From Fructobacillus durionis (GTDB taxonomy: Bacteria; Bacillota; Bacilli; Lactobacillales; Lactobacillaceae): 64,000 bases of DNA. Numbering within the stretch: position 1 is the stretch's first letter; each line of letters opens with the position of its first letter. Location: contig NZ_FOLI01000005.1 in NCBI RefSeq assembly GCF_900112405.1, positions 40,742 through 104,741 on the forward strand. The letters are read 5' to 3'. Positions 41,228 through 49,213 of the stretch are shown in pieces. Position numbers and translations under genes: made by a program. The notes beneath the pieces are model-generated. The model had not been told where the DNA came from, did not search any database, and saw only the letters and a program-made list of their open reading frames with translations.

Positions 41228-42132
41228 TGGCTAAACGTCGAAAACCATCTAAATCCCGCTTTTCTCAAACCGTTGCCATCGTCATCGCGATTGCAGCCGT
41301 TCTATCCTATCAAAGCTTCGGTCAGGATAACCACAAACACAAATCAAGCACCGGGCAGAGTCAGTCCAAGGTGCTGCAATCAGCCAAAAAGGCAAATAAA
41401 TCCGCCAACACCCCCTCTAGCTCAGCTTCTAACGATGCCGATCTATTAAACATTAAGTGGGATGGTACCCTCGATGGCGACATCGTTCACCTGAATAATA
41501 ACCATGCGACGTTTACGGATTCTGAACTAAAGCAAACTTTTCCTGGAAACGGTAGCAAGCTGAATCCCGTTGACGGACTTTCACTCTCCGCTCTCGATTC
41601 TCTCGGTCGTTCTCAGCAAGCCAACTTCGTTGCATCCAAAGCCGCAATTGACAAAGTCACTAAACGACCAAGTCAAATACCACAATCGGTTCGCCCATCT
41701 GGTTGGAATCAAGGCGACCACTTTAACGGTTCGGCCTGGGTTGGTGGCTACCACAACAATTCGAAGGTCAGCCTTGGCGGAAGCAAGCAGGCCCTATGGA
41801 ACAAGTCCCATATCGTCGGCTATCAATTTTTTGGCATGCCCACCATGGTGACTGAAAACATGACGACCGGAACCCGTGTTGAAAACGCTTATCCAGGTCA
41901 GTTAGTCCCTGAAGATGATATCCGTTATGCCATTAAGCAGAACCCTAATATTACCATTCGCGGACAGGTGACACCGGTTTACTCGGGCAACGAGCTCGTT
42001 CCCCGTGGCGTACACTACATGGCCAAATCGGTTGAAGATAACGGTGCAAGTCTAAACCTGAACTATTGGATTTTCAATGTCCAACCGGGCGTTACTATCA
42101 ACTACAACACCGGCGCATCTTCAATCAACTAA
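41227..42132 (+). CDS. Secreted/anchored DNA/RNA non-specific endonuclease (EndA/NucA-like)
   Basis: 301 residues. Basic N-terminus with one hydrophobic segment (VAIVIAIAAVLSYQSF) that anchors or exports it, a Ser/Lys-rich spacer (about 40-70), then a betabetaalpha-Me nuclease domain. The active-site region NKSHIVGYQFFG corresponds to DRGHLLGYxL of EndA, with the catalytic His kept and the Asp/Arg changed; the metal-site Asn lies in TRVENAYPGQLVPED. Degrades DNA outside the cell, for nutrient gain or DNA uptake. It overlaps the ATPase gene and is thus part of the cysteine-controlled operon. Confidence 0.85.
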   Translation: MAKRRKPSKSRFSQTVAIVIAIAAVLSYQSFGQDNHKHKSSTGQSQSKVLQSAKKANKSANTPSSSASNDADLLNIKWDGTLDGDIVHLNNNHATFTDSELKQTFPGNGSKLNPVDGLSLSALDSLGRSQQANFVASKAAIDKVTKRPSQIPQSVRPSGWNQGDHFNGSAWVGGYHNNSKVSLGGSKQALWNKSHIVGYQFFGMPTMVTENMTTGTRVENAYPGQLVPEDDIRYAIKQNPNITIRGQVTPVYSGNELVPRGVHYMAKSVEDNGASLNLNYWIFNVQPGVTINYNTGASSIN

Positions 42133-42136
42133 AGTC

Positions 42137-42172
42137 AAAAAAGGACTCCTATTCAATAGGAAGTCCTTTTTC
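42137..42172 (+). terminator. Terminator of the cystine operon
   Basis: AAAAAGGACT.CCTAT / ATAGG.AGTCCTTTTT. Confidence 0.85.
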
Positions 42173-42252
42173 TTATAAGAAACAATCGTGTTTATCCTCT
42201 CCGACTCAAGCGAGCACAATAAAAGGCGAGCCATCCCGAGCCTTTACAAGAA

Positions 42253-42286
42253 CAAAAAAAGAGAAGCGATTTCTCGCTTCTCTTTT
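42253..42286 (-). terminator. Terminator of tRNA-Leu
   Basis: Minus strand AAGAGAAGCGA-GAAA-TCGCTTCTCTT then TTTTT. Confidence 0.88.
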
Positions 42287-42290
42287 ATGA

Positions 42291-42375
42291 TGCCCTCGGT
42301 GGGAGTCGAACCCACACGGTGTTGCCACCACTGGATTTTGAGTCCAGCGCGTCTGCCAATTCCGCCACAAGGGCA
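42291..42375 (-). tRNA. tRNA-Leu (anticodon CAA)
   Basis: 85 nt, acceptor TGCCCTT/GAGGGCA (with one G-T pair), anticodon loop CTCAAAA between CTGGA and TCCAG, long variable arm as in class II tRNAs, T-arm GTGGGTTCGACTCCCAC. Anticodon CAA reads UUG. CCA is not encoded. Confidence 0.95.
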
Positions 42376-42441
42376 ATTCGTTTTTTACAACTATATCAGT
42401 TTATCAAGGGTAGTCCCCCCTGTCAAGAACAAAACGATATT

Positions 42442-42786
42442 TTATTTCGAATTTTGATGGGACGCTTCTTCAGCTAACCACTGCGCGTGGGTTTCATTTT
42501 TAACTAAGTGACTGACGTGCTCTTCAGCATTTTCAAGCAAGTCGATAATGTGGGAATCCGTCAAACGATAAGTAACCGTCCTTCCGACTTTTTCAGCCGT
42601 CACCACCTGCTCTTCACGTAGAGCCTTCAGTTGATGAGAGACAGCCGATTGTTCCATCTCAAGCTGCTCGACCAGCTCAGAAACGGTGTAGGAACGTTCC
42701 TGTAGCAGCATCAAGATTGCCAAACGTTTCTCAGCCGATAGCAATTTAAAAATATGACTCAATTCTTCAAGGATTCTTTTTTGCAT
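42442..42786 (-). CDS. ArsR/SmtB family metal sensor, CzrA-like
   Basis: 114 residues with an ArsR winged helix (KLLSAEKRLAILMLLQERSYTVSELVEQLEMEQSAVSHQLKALREE). The alpha-5 helix carries D-x-H...H-x2-H in DSHIIDLLENAEEHVSH with the same spacing (0, 2, 13, 16) as the Zn/Co ligands of CzrA. It should leave its operator when zinc or cobalt binds. The obvious target, the CDF exporter at 45205, is 2.4 kb away behind mntH-usp. The two metal-linked genes share this neighbourhood but not an operon. Confidence 0.87.
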   Translation of the reverse strand: MQKRILEELSHIFKLLSAEKRLAILMLLQERSYTVSELVEQLEMEQSAVSHQLKALREEQVVTAEKVGRTVTYRLTDSHIIDLLENAEEHVSHLVKNETHAQWLAEEASHQNSK

Positions 42787-42841
42787 ATTCCCATTATAGC
42801 AAAGTTCAGTTTTAAGCTAGTTACCAGAAAAAATAGGTAAC

Positions 42842-42874
42842 AAAAAAAGCCCCTGAATGATCAGGAGCTTTTTC
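42842..42874 (-). terminator. Terminator of the mntH-usp operon
   Basis: Minus strand AGCTCCTGA-TCAT-TCAGGGGCTTTTTTT. Confidence 0.85.
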
Positions 42875-42882
42875 AAAGTTTA

Positions 42883-43344
42883 TTAGTCTTGAACAATCAA
42901 AACAGAAATCTTTGAGTTACGTGCGATGTAAGCAGCTTGAGAACCAATTGATCCCCAGAAGCCTTGACGTGAGTGGGCACCCACAACAAGTAGGTCAGCC
43001 TTCACTGAAGGAGCGATGTCCTCCACCATGATTTGTCCGGCCTTGTCACCGTCATCAAAGACAGTGTCAACTTGCTTTACGCCTTGTGATTCAGCGTATG
43101 CACGGTACTTTGCCAAGTTCTTTTCGATTTCTTCGCGCTTTTCCTTGATTGCGTCCAAGTGCAAAGCGGCAATGGCTGACAAGTCACCCATTTCCAAAAT
43201 TGAAGCAATAATCAAGTGCGCGTTATCTTCGCGCGCTTGGTGAATGGCGTTTGCCAAGGCGTTGTAACCTTGTTCTGATTCATCAACACCCACCAAGATT
43301 GTCTTGAAATGCTTTGGTTCAACATTTAATTGTAATTCAGCCAT
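42883..43344 (-). CDS. Universal stress protein, UspA family
   Basis: 153 residues from the second of two adjacent ATGs (43342-43344), which is the better distance from GGAGG. ATP-binding UspA fold: TILVGVDESEQGYNALANAI at the N-terminus and VGAHSRQGFWGSIGSQAAYIARNSKISVLIV (the G-x2-G-x9-G-S/T type loop). It lies 27 bp behind mntH, so the two are co-transcribed. Role is a nucleotide-binding stress factor, exact target unknown. Confidence 0.88.
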   Translation of the reverse strand: MAELQLNVEPKHFKTILVGVDESEQGYNALANAIHQAREDNAHLIIASILEMGDLSAIAALHLDAIKEKREEIEKNLAKYRAYAESQGVKQVDTVFDDGDKAGQIMVEDIAPSVKADLLVVGAHSRQGFWGSIGSQAAYIARNSKISVLIVQD

Positions 43345-43371
43345 CATAGCCTCCTAAATTCTACTCGTTTT

Positions 43372-44754
43372 TTATCCAGCAAACATTTGCCAAACAAGGA
43401 CGATGTTGATAATTGTCAATCCAACGAAGCAGAGCCAACCAACCCACTTTACCCAAGCAGAGTTAGCAAACTGACCCATAATCTTCTTTGAAGAAGTAAA
43501 GTAGATCAATGGTGCCATTGAGAATGGCAAGGCGATTGACAAGAATACCTGTGTAGATTCAATCAAGGCATCCATTTGTGATTCGTTACCACCGTACATG
43601 ATAGCAATGATCAAAACAGGTGTAATGGCGATACCACGGGTAATCACACGACGAAGCCACATTGGAATACGGAAGTGCAAGAAACCTTCCATGATGATTT
43701 CACCAGTAAGAGTACCAGTGATTGTTGAGTTCTGACCTGAAGCCAAGAGGGCCAAGGCGAACAATGTTGACAAAACAGGTGATGCAATTGCACCAGCGAT
43801 GTTATGGTCATTCAAAGCGTCATACAATTGGTGGAAGCCATCAAGTTCAGCGGCGTGACCGAAGAACAAAGCGGCACCAACAATCAACAACATTGAGTTG
43901 ATGAAGAAGGCCAAAGTCAATTGGATGTTTGAATCCCAAGTCATCAACTTGATAGCTTCCTTCACTTCTGCAGGATCTTCATGGTTCACTTGACGTGTTT
44001 GTGAAATTGATGAGTGCAAGTAAAGGTTGTGAGGCATAACTGTGGCACCAATAATACCAGCAGTCAACGTGATTGGGTTATCCAATCCGTGAAGTGATTC
44101 AGTTGACAAAGTTTGTGGACGAGGCACATAGTTTCCCATGATTGCCATCCAGTCTGGCTTTGACAAGATTGTCAAGTAAACAAAGACAACCAAGATAGTC
44201 AAAATCAAAGTCATAACAATTGCTTCAATCTTACGGAACCCGAACTTCATCAAAAGAAGAAGGATGATAACATCGAAGGCTGTCAAGAAGATGGTTACCA
44301 ACAGTGGCCAACCAAACAACAATGACATGGCAATGGCACCACCAACAACTTCGGCGATATCCGTTGCGACCAAGGCTAATTCAGTCATGATCCAGAGTGC
44401 GTAACGTCCGAACTTGTTCGTACGGTTACCAGTAGCCTGGGCCAAATCTTCTTGCTTAACGATTCCAAGCTTACCAGCCATGTACTGCAAGAGCATGGCA
44501 ATCAAAGATGAAATCAAGATAACTGAAAGCAACAAGTAGTGGTATGCAGCTCCACCCTTGATTGATGTAACCCAGTTACCTGGGTCCATATAACCAACGG
44601 CAACCAAAGCACCTGGTCCTGAGAAAGCTAACAAACGGCGCCAGAAAGATCCATCCTTTGGAACTTCAATCGAACCGTTTACTTCTGCCAATGACTTTTC
44701 ACCGGCGTGCTCAATCAATGAATGATGAGTCTTTTTGTTCATGGAATTGTCCAT
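43372..44754 (-). CDS. mntH: Nramp family Mn2+/H+ symporter
   Basis: 460 residues from the ATG at 44752-44754, with AAAGGAG five bases upstream; an earlier in-frame ATG at 44793 has no ribosome site. Metal-binding helix 1 motif DPGNW and helix 6 motif VMPHNLYLHSS are intact; about eleven membrane helices. It imports manganese, which lactobacilli use for protection against oxygen. Translated with a universal stress protein gene. Preceded by an unusually long leader. Confidence 0.94.
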   Translation of the reverse strand: MDNSMNKKTHHSLIEHAGEKSLAEVNGSIEVPKDGSFWRRLLAFSGPGALVAVGYMDPGNWVTSIKGGAAYHYLLLSVILISSLIAMLLQYMAGKLGIVKQEDLAQATGNRTNKFGRYALWIMTELALVATDIAEVVGGAIAMSLLFGWPLLVTIFLTAFDVIILLLLMKFGFRKIEAIVMTLILTILVVFVYLTILSKPDWMAIMGNYVPRPQTLSTESLHGLDNPITLTAGIIGATVMPHNLYLHSSISQTRQVNHEDPAEVKEAIKLMTWDSNIQLTLAFFINSMLLIVGAALFFGHAAELDGFHQLYDALNDHNIAGAIASPVLSTLFALALLASGQNSTITGTLTGEIIMEGFLHFRIPMWLRRVITRGIAITPVLIIAIMYGGNESQMDALIESTQVFLSIALPFSMAPLIYFTSSKKIMGQFANSAWVKWVGWLCFVGLTIINIVLVWQMFAG

Positions 44755-44989
44755 AATTGTCTCCTTTGGAATTCTCCTTAGGAAGGTGGTCATTGAATGT
44801 CGTTAAAAACGAACGCAGCAAAAAAGGTCACAAGACTTCCTTGCTCAAAATTGAGTTATTCTAAAGTAGATAGAATAGCAAAAATGCTATCGTTTTTTAC
44901 GCTAAATAATTTTCATAAAGGATTTCATTCAACTTGGTTGTTGAAAGCTTATGAAAGGTACTTAACCCAATGACTTTTTCCTAAGTCTA
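44755..44989 (-). other. Long 5' leader of mntH
   Basis: About 235 nt between the inferred start and the mntH ATG. It contains a hairpin GATAGCA-TTTT-TGCTATT (about 44880-44900), a self-complementary CTCAATTTTGAG and a segment where CAAGG...CCTTTTTT could act as a weak terminator. It does not match the yybP-ykoY Mn riboswitch in any part I can recognise. Purpose unknown. Confidence 0.4.
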
Positions 44990-44995
44990 GAACCA

Positions 44996-45023
44996 ATATT
45001 ACACGAGCAACAGAAGAGGTCAA
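44996..45023 (-). promoter_or_regulatory. Promoter of mntH
   Basis: Minus strand TTGACC (45018-45023), 16-bp spacer, TAATAT (44996-45001). Start near 44989. Confidence 0.7.
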
Positions 45024-45069
45024 GTGTAATTTTTGTCATCTATTGCCTTTTTTTGTCTCATATTTTTTT

Positions 45070-45103
45070 AAAAAGGCTTAGGAACAAGTCCCAAGCCTTT
45101 TTT
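45070..45103 (-). terminator. Terminator of the CDF gene
   Basis: AAAAAGGCTTGGGAC/GTTCCTAAGCCTTTTT on the minus strand; nearly symmetrical so it may work both ways. The 101 bp between it and the CDF stop hold a palindrome TAAGAATGGTTCTTA and no gene. Confidence 0.85.
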
Positions 45104-45204
45104 ATGATTTAATCTTAATTTAATTTTTCTTTGAAAAACTCTCATTTAGGTAAGAATGGTTCTTATTTAAATTAGAAAAGAGAGCTTTTAACGAACAATT
45201 CTGA

Positions 45205-46239
45205 TTAAATTGTATTGCAATTCTCTTGATGATTTGCCGCTTCAATTTGAATCGTAACGTGACTAATTCCAAAGTCATGTTTCAATTCATCCTCAATCAC
45301 CGTCAATAATTTTTGACCGTAATTTTCTTCCAAGACCTCATTTGAAAAGGCAAGGTGAACGGTCAAAGCCGTCTCGGTTGTAGACAATGGCCAAATATGT
45401 AAATCGTGCAAGGAAACAACACCAGGTTTTTCCGTCAAATAGTCGTAAATGGCGTCCTCATCGATTTCATCAGGGACTCCGTTAATGGCCAAATTAACCG
45501 TTTCCTTCATGACAGGCCAGGCTGTAATCAGGATAATCAAACCAATCAACAAAGAGACGATTGGATCGATAATCTGCCAACCAGTGACCTTAATTAACCA
45601 ACCAGCAAGAATAACACCAATGGAAACGGCCGCGTCAGACAGCAAGTGGATGTAAGCCGTCTTCGCATTTAAGTCCTGTCCATCGCCATGGTTATGACTG
45701 TGTCCACCGTGACTATGCCCGTGTTCATCAGGCACGCCAGACGCTTTAAAAAGCATGGCAGTCGAAACATTCACGACAATCCCGATGGCAGCCACAATGG
45801 TAATCATTACCCCGTTTGTATGGATGTGACCAGGATTAAGCAGATCGCTCATTCCTTCAACAAAAATCGTACCAACTGCAAAAAGTAGTAAGACGGTGTT
45901 AAAAATTGATGCCAAGATGGACACGTTGTGCCAGCCGTACGTTTTACTACGCGTGGCTTTAATACCGAACACCAAGACCGCTAACCATGCGATAACCAAG
46001 GCCAAAACATCGGATAAATTGTGAAAGGCATCGGCGAATAAGGCCGTTGAATGGGCCAATTTAGCAAATACTAACTCCGACAAAACGAAAATCAGGTTCA
46101 AAGTAATCCCAATGAGATAGGGTTTTTGCGATGGCTGGGCAGCCTGGTGCGCGTGCTCGTGAACATGATTTTCCTTTGGTTGAGCTGTATTTGTTGAGTG
46201 GCTATTTGATTCATCCAGCCACTCTTCTTGTTTAGACAT
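45205..46239 (-). CDS. czcD: Cation diffusion facilitator (zinc/cadmium exporter), CzcD-like
   Basis: 344 residues. His-rich N-terminus (HVHEHAHQ), six membrane helices with the H/D metal sites in ALFADAFHNLSD (TM2) and AYIHLLSDAA (TM5), and a His-rich loop HGHSHGGHSHNHGDG between TM4 and TM5. C-terminal cytoplasmic domain with HDLHIWPL. Exports zinc in exchange for protons. AAAGGAGG precedes the ATG. The CzrA-like regulator at 42442 is the likely sensor (inference). Confidence 0.92.
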   Translation of the reverse strand: MSKQEEWLDESNSHSTNTAQPKENHVHEHAHQAAQPSQKPYLIGITLNLIFVLSELVFAKLAHSTALFADAFHNLSDVLALVIAWLAVLVFGIKATRSKTYGWHNVSILASIFNTVLLLFAVGTIFVEGMSDLLNPGHIHTNGVMITIVAAIGIVVNVSTAMLFKASGVPDEHGHSHGGHSHNHGDGQDLNAKTAYIHLLSDAAVSIGVILAGWLIKVTGWQIIDPIVSLLIGLIILITAWPVMKETVNLAINGVPDEIDEDAIYDYLTEKPGVVSLHDLHIWPLSTTETALTVHLAFSNEVLEENYGQKLLTVIEDELKHDFGISHVTIQIEAANHQENCNTI

Positions 46240-46278
46240 ATACTCTTCCTCCTTTTTGTATCATACCTTTTTTCTAAA

Positions 46279-46300
46279 TAAAAAAAAGCCTTTCGGCTTA
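46279..46300 (-). terminator. Terminator of the sir2 operon
   Basis: Minus strand AAGCC-GAAA-GGCTT followed by TTTTTTT; a short but stable GAAA tetraloop hairpin. It overlaps the sir2 stop. Confidence 0.8.
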
Positions 46301-47008
46301 ATTTTCTAATTGACTAAAGAAATCCGTGGCATCCCCAATCACCTGTTCTACACCGGGCATGCTTGGTAATGGTGTTAGATTAACAGCAAAAATAGGCACT
46401 TGAGGACGTGCGTAATTCAACAATCCAGCGAATGGGTAGACCTTAAAAGAGGTGCCGACAAGGCAAATCAAATCGGCATCGGCAACCCACGACACCGCTT
46501 CTTCGACACGGAATGGTACTTCACCGTAGAAAGTAATCCGAGGACGAATCTTAGCATGGTCTGAAGCACGATAAAGTGACTTCTGGTACTCCGAAAGCGT
46601 CGCCTTTCGACCATCTTTCGGACAGTATAAATCATAAAGTGACCCGTGGAAGCGAATCAACTGGCTATCAGTCAGTCCCGCTTTCACGTCCAAATCATCA
46701 ATATTCTGGGTAATCACCCTTGCCCGTCCATCTCGGACAAAGTCGGCCATTTTTTTGTGAATGACATTTGGCAAAGCATCGGGAAAATACAGGTTATCCT
46801 GCATAAATTTATACTGAATTTCTGGGATATCTTGGAAAGCCTGATCTGATAAAAGATACTCCGGAGAATATTGTAATCCTTGGTAAACCCCGTTCTTCGA
46901 ACGGTAGTCAGGAATCCCCGATGCCGTTGAAACACCCGCACCGGTCAGAAAAACAATCTTCTTGGCCTGGTTGAAGCTTTCTTGTATTCTCTTATCCACC
47001 ATTTCCAT
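46298..47008 (-). CDS. Sir2 family NAD-dependent protein deacylase without the zinc cysteines
   Basis: 236 residues. NAD site GAGVSTASGIPDYRS, then TQNIDDLD and the catalytic His in RFHGSLYDLYC. In ordinary sirtuins four cysteines follow in two CxxC pairs; here only the single Cys after LYDLY remains and the segment is replaced by PKDGRKATLSEYQK. Later motifs VGTSFKVYPFAGLL and NLTP are kept. It could still remove acyl groups with NAD, or be an ADP-ribosyl or other variant. Last gene of the ppx-mvaA operon, 13 bp after the preceding gene with AAAGGGG upstream. Confidence 0.87.
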   Translation of the reverse strand: MEMVDKRIQESFNQAKKIVFLTGAGVSTASGIPDYRSKNGVYQGLQYSPEYLLSDQAFQDIPEIQYKFMQDNLYFPDALPNVIHKKMADFVRDGRARVITQNIDDLDVKAGLTDSQLIRFHGSLYDLYCPKDGRKATLSEYQKSLYRASDHAKIRPRITFYGEVPFRVEEAVSWVADADLICLVGTSFKVYPFAGLLNYARPQVPIFAVNLTPLPSMPGVEQVIGDATDFFSQLEN

Positions 47009-47021
47009 CAGTCAATCCCCT

Positions 47022-47993
47022 TTATTTACGCACAATATATGGTAGGGCTAACTTTTCAAGCAAGTCCTTCACTGGCAATTCGTACAGTTCCTTAAAGAAC
47101 TTAGGACGGTCTGCTGGGTTTTTAGGTGGTGCAATAACAAAAGTATTTTGTTGATCCTGCTTTCCTAAGCCAACGTAGGCCTTTTCCTTTGAGGCAAAGT
47201 CCGTCATGTCAGAATGGAAAATCTCAAATAGGTTCTTAACTGGTCCTGCCAATTGACGTTCTGACAATACTGGTGCCAAGGTCACATACTGCTTGGCATT
47301 CACCGTTGGGAGCTGATTTTTTTCAAGCAGTTCATCAAGGCCTGCGAAGAGGCGGACAATTGTCTTACGGATTGCTCGAGAATCCTTTAAATCAGCTGTC
47401 ATAATTGGTTCAGCCAGGGCCTTGGCTTCAGAATTGGCCTTTGGATATCGCTTAGCAAAAGATGCTTCCGCAGTTTTTGCCTCTGCCGCTAGTCCTTGTT
47501 CTTTCAAAACGGCTAAGAAAATTTGAGCGTCGACCAAGGAAAGGAGTCGGAACAGGTGTTGTCCGTCCACTTCTTTTTCTTCATCCGAAAGTTCGTCTTC
47601 AATTCCCGCCTGGAAGGCTGCCGCAGTAGCGGTCGTTAAATAACCCTGCTTAGCCATTTCACGGTAGGTAATGCCGTGCATAACCATCTTGTGTAGACGA
47701 CTAGCGATGGTTACCAATTGCTGGTCCAATGCTTCATCTTCAAAAGTCAAACCGAAGAAAATCTGCGGAACAATCCCGTTCAAAGAAAGCATCAACTGCA
47801 AGAGCTCGTTTCCAATGACAAAGTCGGCTTCAGTCTGGTCTGGTACCTCAATTAACAATCGATCCGCTAAAAAGGATTGCTTAGCTTGATCAAGGCGTAA
47901 ACGTCCGGACTTTTCTTGACCAGTGCGAACCATGACCGTTCCTGGATAAGTCTGATTCACTTGTTCGAGTAACACTTCCAATTTTGGTGTCAT
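47022..47993 (-). CDS. Conserved protein of unknown function (IpaB/EvcA-type annotation in lactobacilli)
   Basis: 323 residues, soluble, mixed alpha/beta at the N-terminus (PGTVMVRTGQEKSGRLRLDQA, then LLIEVPDQTEADFVIGNELLQLML) and mostly helical after that. No metal site, nucleotide loop or signal peptide is evident. Related proteins in lactobacilli carry the name IpaB/EvcA family, which has no functional basis I know of. The ATG overlaps the mvaA stop (ATGA), so it is made together with HMG-CoA reductase. A link to mevalonate metabolism or to ppx is plausible but unproven. Confidence 0.7.
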   Translation of the reverse strand: MTPKLEVLLEQVNQTYPGTVMVRTGQEKSGRLRLDQAKQSFLADRLLIEVPDQTEADFVIGNELLQLMLSLNGIVPQIFFGLTFEDEALDQQLVTIASRLHKMVMHGITYREMAKQGYLTTATAAAFQAGIEDELSDEEKEVDGQHLFRLLSLVDAQIFLAVLKEQGLAAEAKTAEASFAKRYPKANSEAKALAEPIMTADLKDSRAIRKTIVRLFAGLDELLEKNQLPTVNAKQYVTLAPVLSERQLAGPVKNLFEIFHSDMTDFASKEKAYVGLGKQDQQNTFVIAPPKNPADRPKFFKELYELPVKDLLEKLALPYIVRK

Positions 47994-49213
47994 GGCTTTC
48001 TTAATTCTCCTAGGATTCTTTCTGCACTTGCTTGATCAATCCGTCCCGATTGAACTAATTCATCGGCGACCGCCATAATCTCGTCAGGACGGGCACCCGC
48101 TTGAACGGCGAGCACACGAGCTTGCATCTTCATATGTCCGGACTGGATTCCTTTACCTGAAACCGCCTTTAAAGCAGCCAGGTTATTTGCTAATCCGGTT
48201 GCTAAAATAACCTTCTTTAGTTCATCAACAGTGGGATTTCCAAGCAATTCTAAGTTTTTCTGTGCCATTGGTAAGGCTGCAATCGCCCCACCAAGTACCC
48301 CAACATTGAGAGGCATTGTTAATTGCCCCATCAAAGTCTTTTTATCATCGCTCAATCGCCAAGTAGACAGTGATTGATACTTACCGGACTTGGCTGCATA
48401 GGCGTGACCGGCAGCTTCCACAGCTCGATAGTCATTACCTGTGGCCATAACAACCGCTGATAGTCCGTTAAAAATCCCCTTATTCTCTGTGACCGCACGG
48501 TCAGCATCGGCTTTGGCAAAGTCCGAAAGTGAGACAAGCTTTTCAGCAGCTAACTCACCACCAACTGCTTCAACCGGTACAGAACCCTTAACCGTTACCA
48601 AGGCATCGCGACCGGCGTTAGTCAAAATAGCTGCCACAATACTGTCTTGGTAAGGCTGTAGACAGTTCTTTACCGCTTCAAGGATGGTATTAACAGCGTT
48701 GGCTCCCATTGCTTGCCCGGTCTGCACGGTCAAATCAAGGGCGGCCTGTTCTCCCCCGACAAAACGCAACTCGACCTTTTTAAGGCCGTCACCACGCTCA
48801 ACCATGGAGGGCTTGGCCTTCTCAGCAGCATCAAAGATTGCTGCCTTATTTTGGTCAACAAAGGCCTGAAGTTTGAACTGGTTGACCCCCTTGAAGAGAA
48901 TCTGGCCGCCCAACAGAGGCTGACTAGCTGTTTCGGAGGTAAACCCACCAGCAAGGCCCACCATTTGGGCTCCGTTATTCGCAGCTGCAACAACTGATGG
49001 CTCTTCGATTACCATTGGTACTTCATACACCTTACCATCAACTACGAGATGGTGTAAAAGCCCTTCAGGCAGCCTAAAATCAGCTAGGTAGTTCTCAATA
49101 ACGTTTTCTAATTCAACTGATTGTTCTTTCTTATAAAAGTCAGCTAAATCAGCGGGTAATTCTAATGTTTCCAACCTTTCGGCTGGTGATAATTGGTAAA
49201 ACTTTTTTGTCAT
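47990..49213 (-). CDS. mvaA: HMG-CoA reductase, class II
   Basis: 407 residues. Class II features: the start FYQLSPAERLETL, MVIEEPSVVAAANNGAQMV, an NADH-binding MGANAVNTILE and the catalytic region at GLANNLAALKAVSGKGIQSGHMKM with the His. It makes mevalonate for isoprenoids, including undecaprenyl phosphate. Start and stop both overlap neighbours by ATGA, so ppx, mvaA and the next gene are tightly coupled. Confidence 0.93.
   Translation of the reverse strand: MTKKFYQLSPAERLETLELPADLADFYKKEQSVELENVIENYLADFRLPEGLLHHLVVDGKVYEVPMVIEEPSVVAAANNGAQMVGLAGGFTSETASQPLLGGQILFKGVNQFKLQAFVDQNKAAIFDAAEKAKPSMVERGDGLKKVELRFVGGEQAALDLTVQTGQAMGANAVNTILEAVKNCLQPYQDSIVAAILTNAGRDALVTVKGSVPVEAVGGELAAEKLVSLSDFAKADADRAVTENKGIFNGLSAVVMATGNDYRAVEAAGHAYAAKSGKYQSLSTWRLSDDKKTLMGQLTMPLNVGVLGGAIAALPMAQKNLELLGNPTVDELKKVILATGLANNLAALKAVSGKGIQSGHMKMQARVLAVQAGARPDEIMAVADELVQSGRIDQASAERILGELRKP

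Noticed and set aside
42188..42290. Small frame between the cystine operon terminator and tRNA-Leu
   Set aside because: No ribosome site, low coding character, and it runs into the tRNA.
44755..44989. yybP-ykoY Mn riboswitch upstream of mntH
   Set aside because: The conserved loop sequences of that class are not recognisable in the leader.
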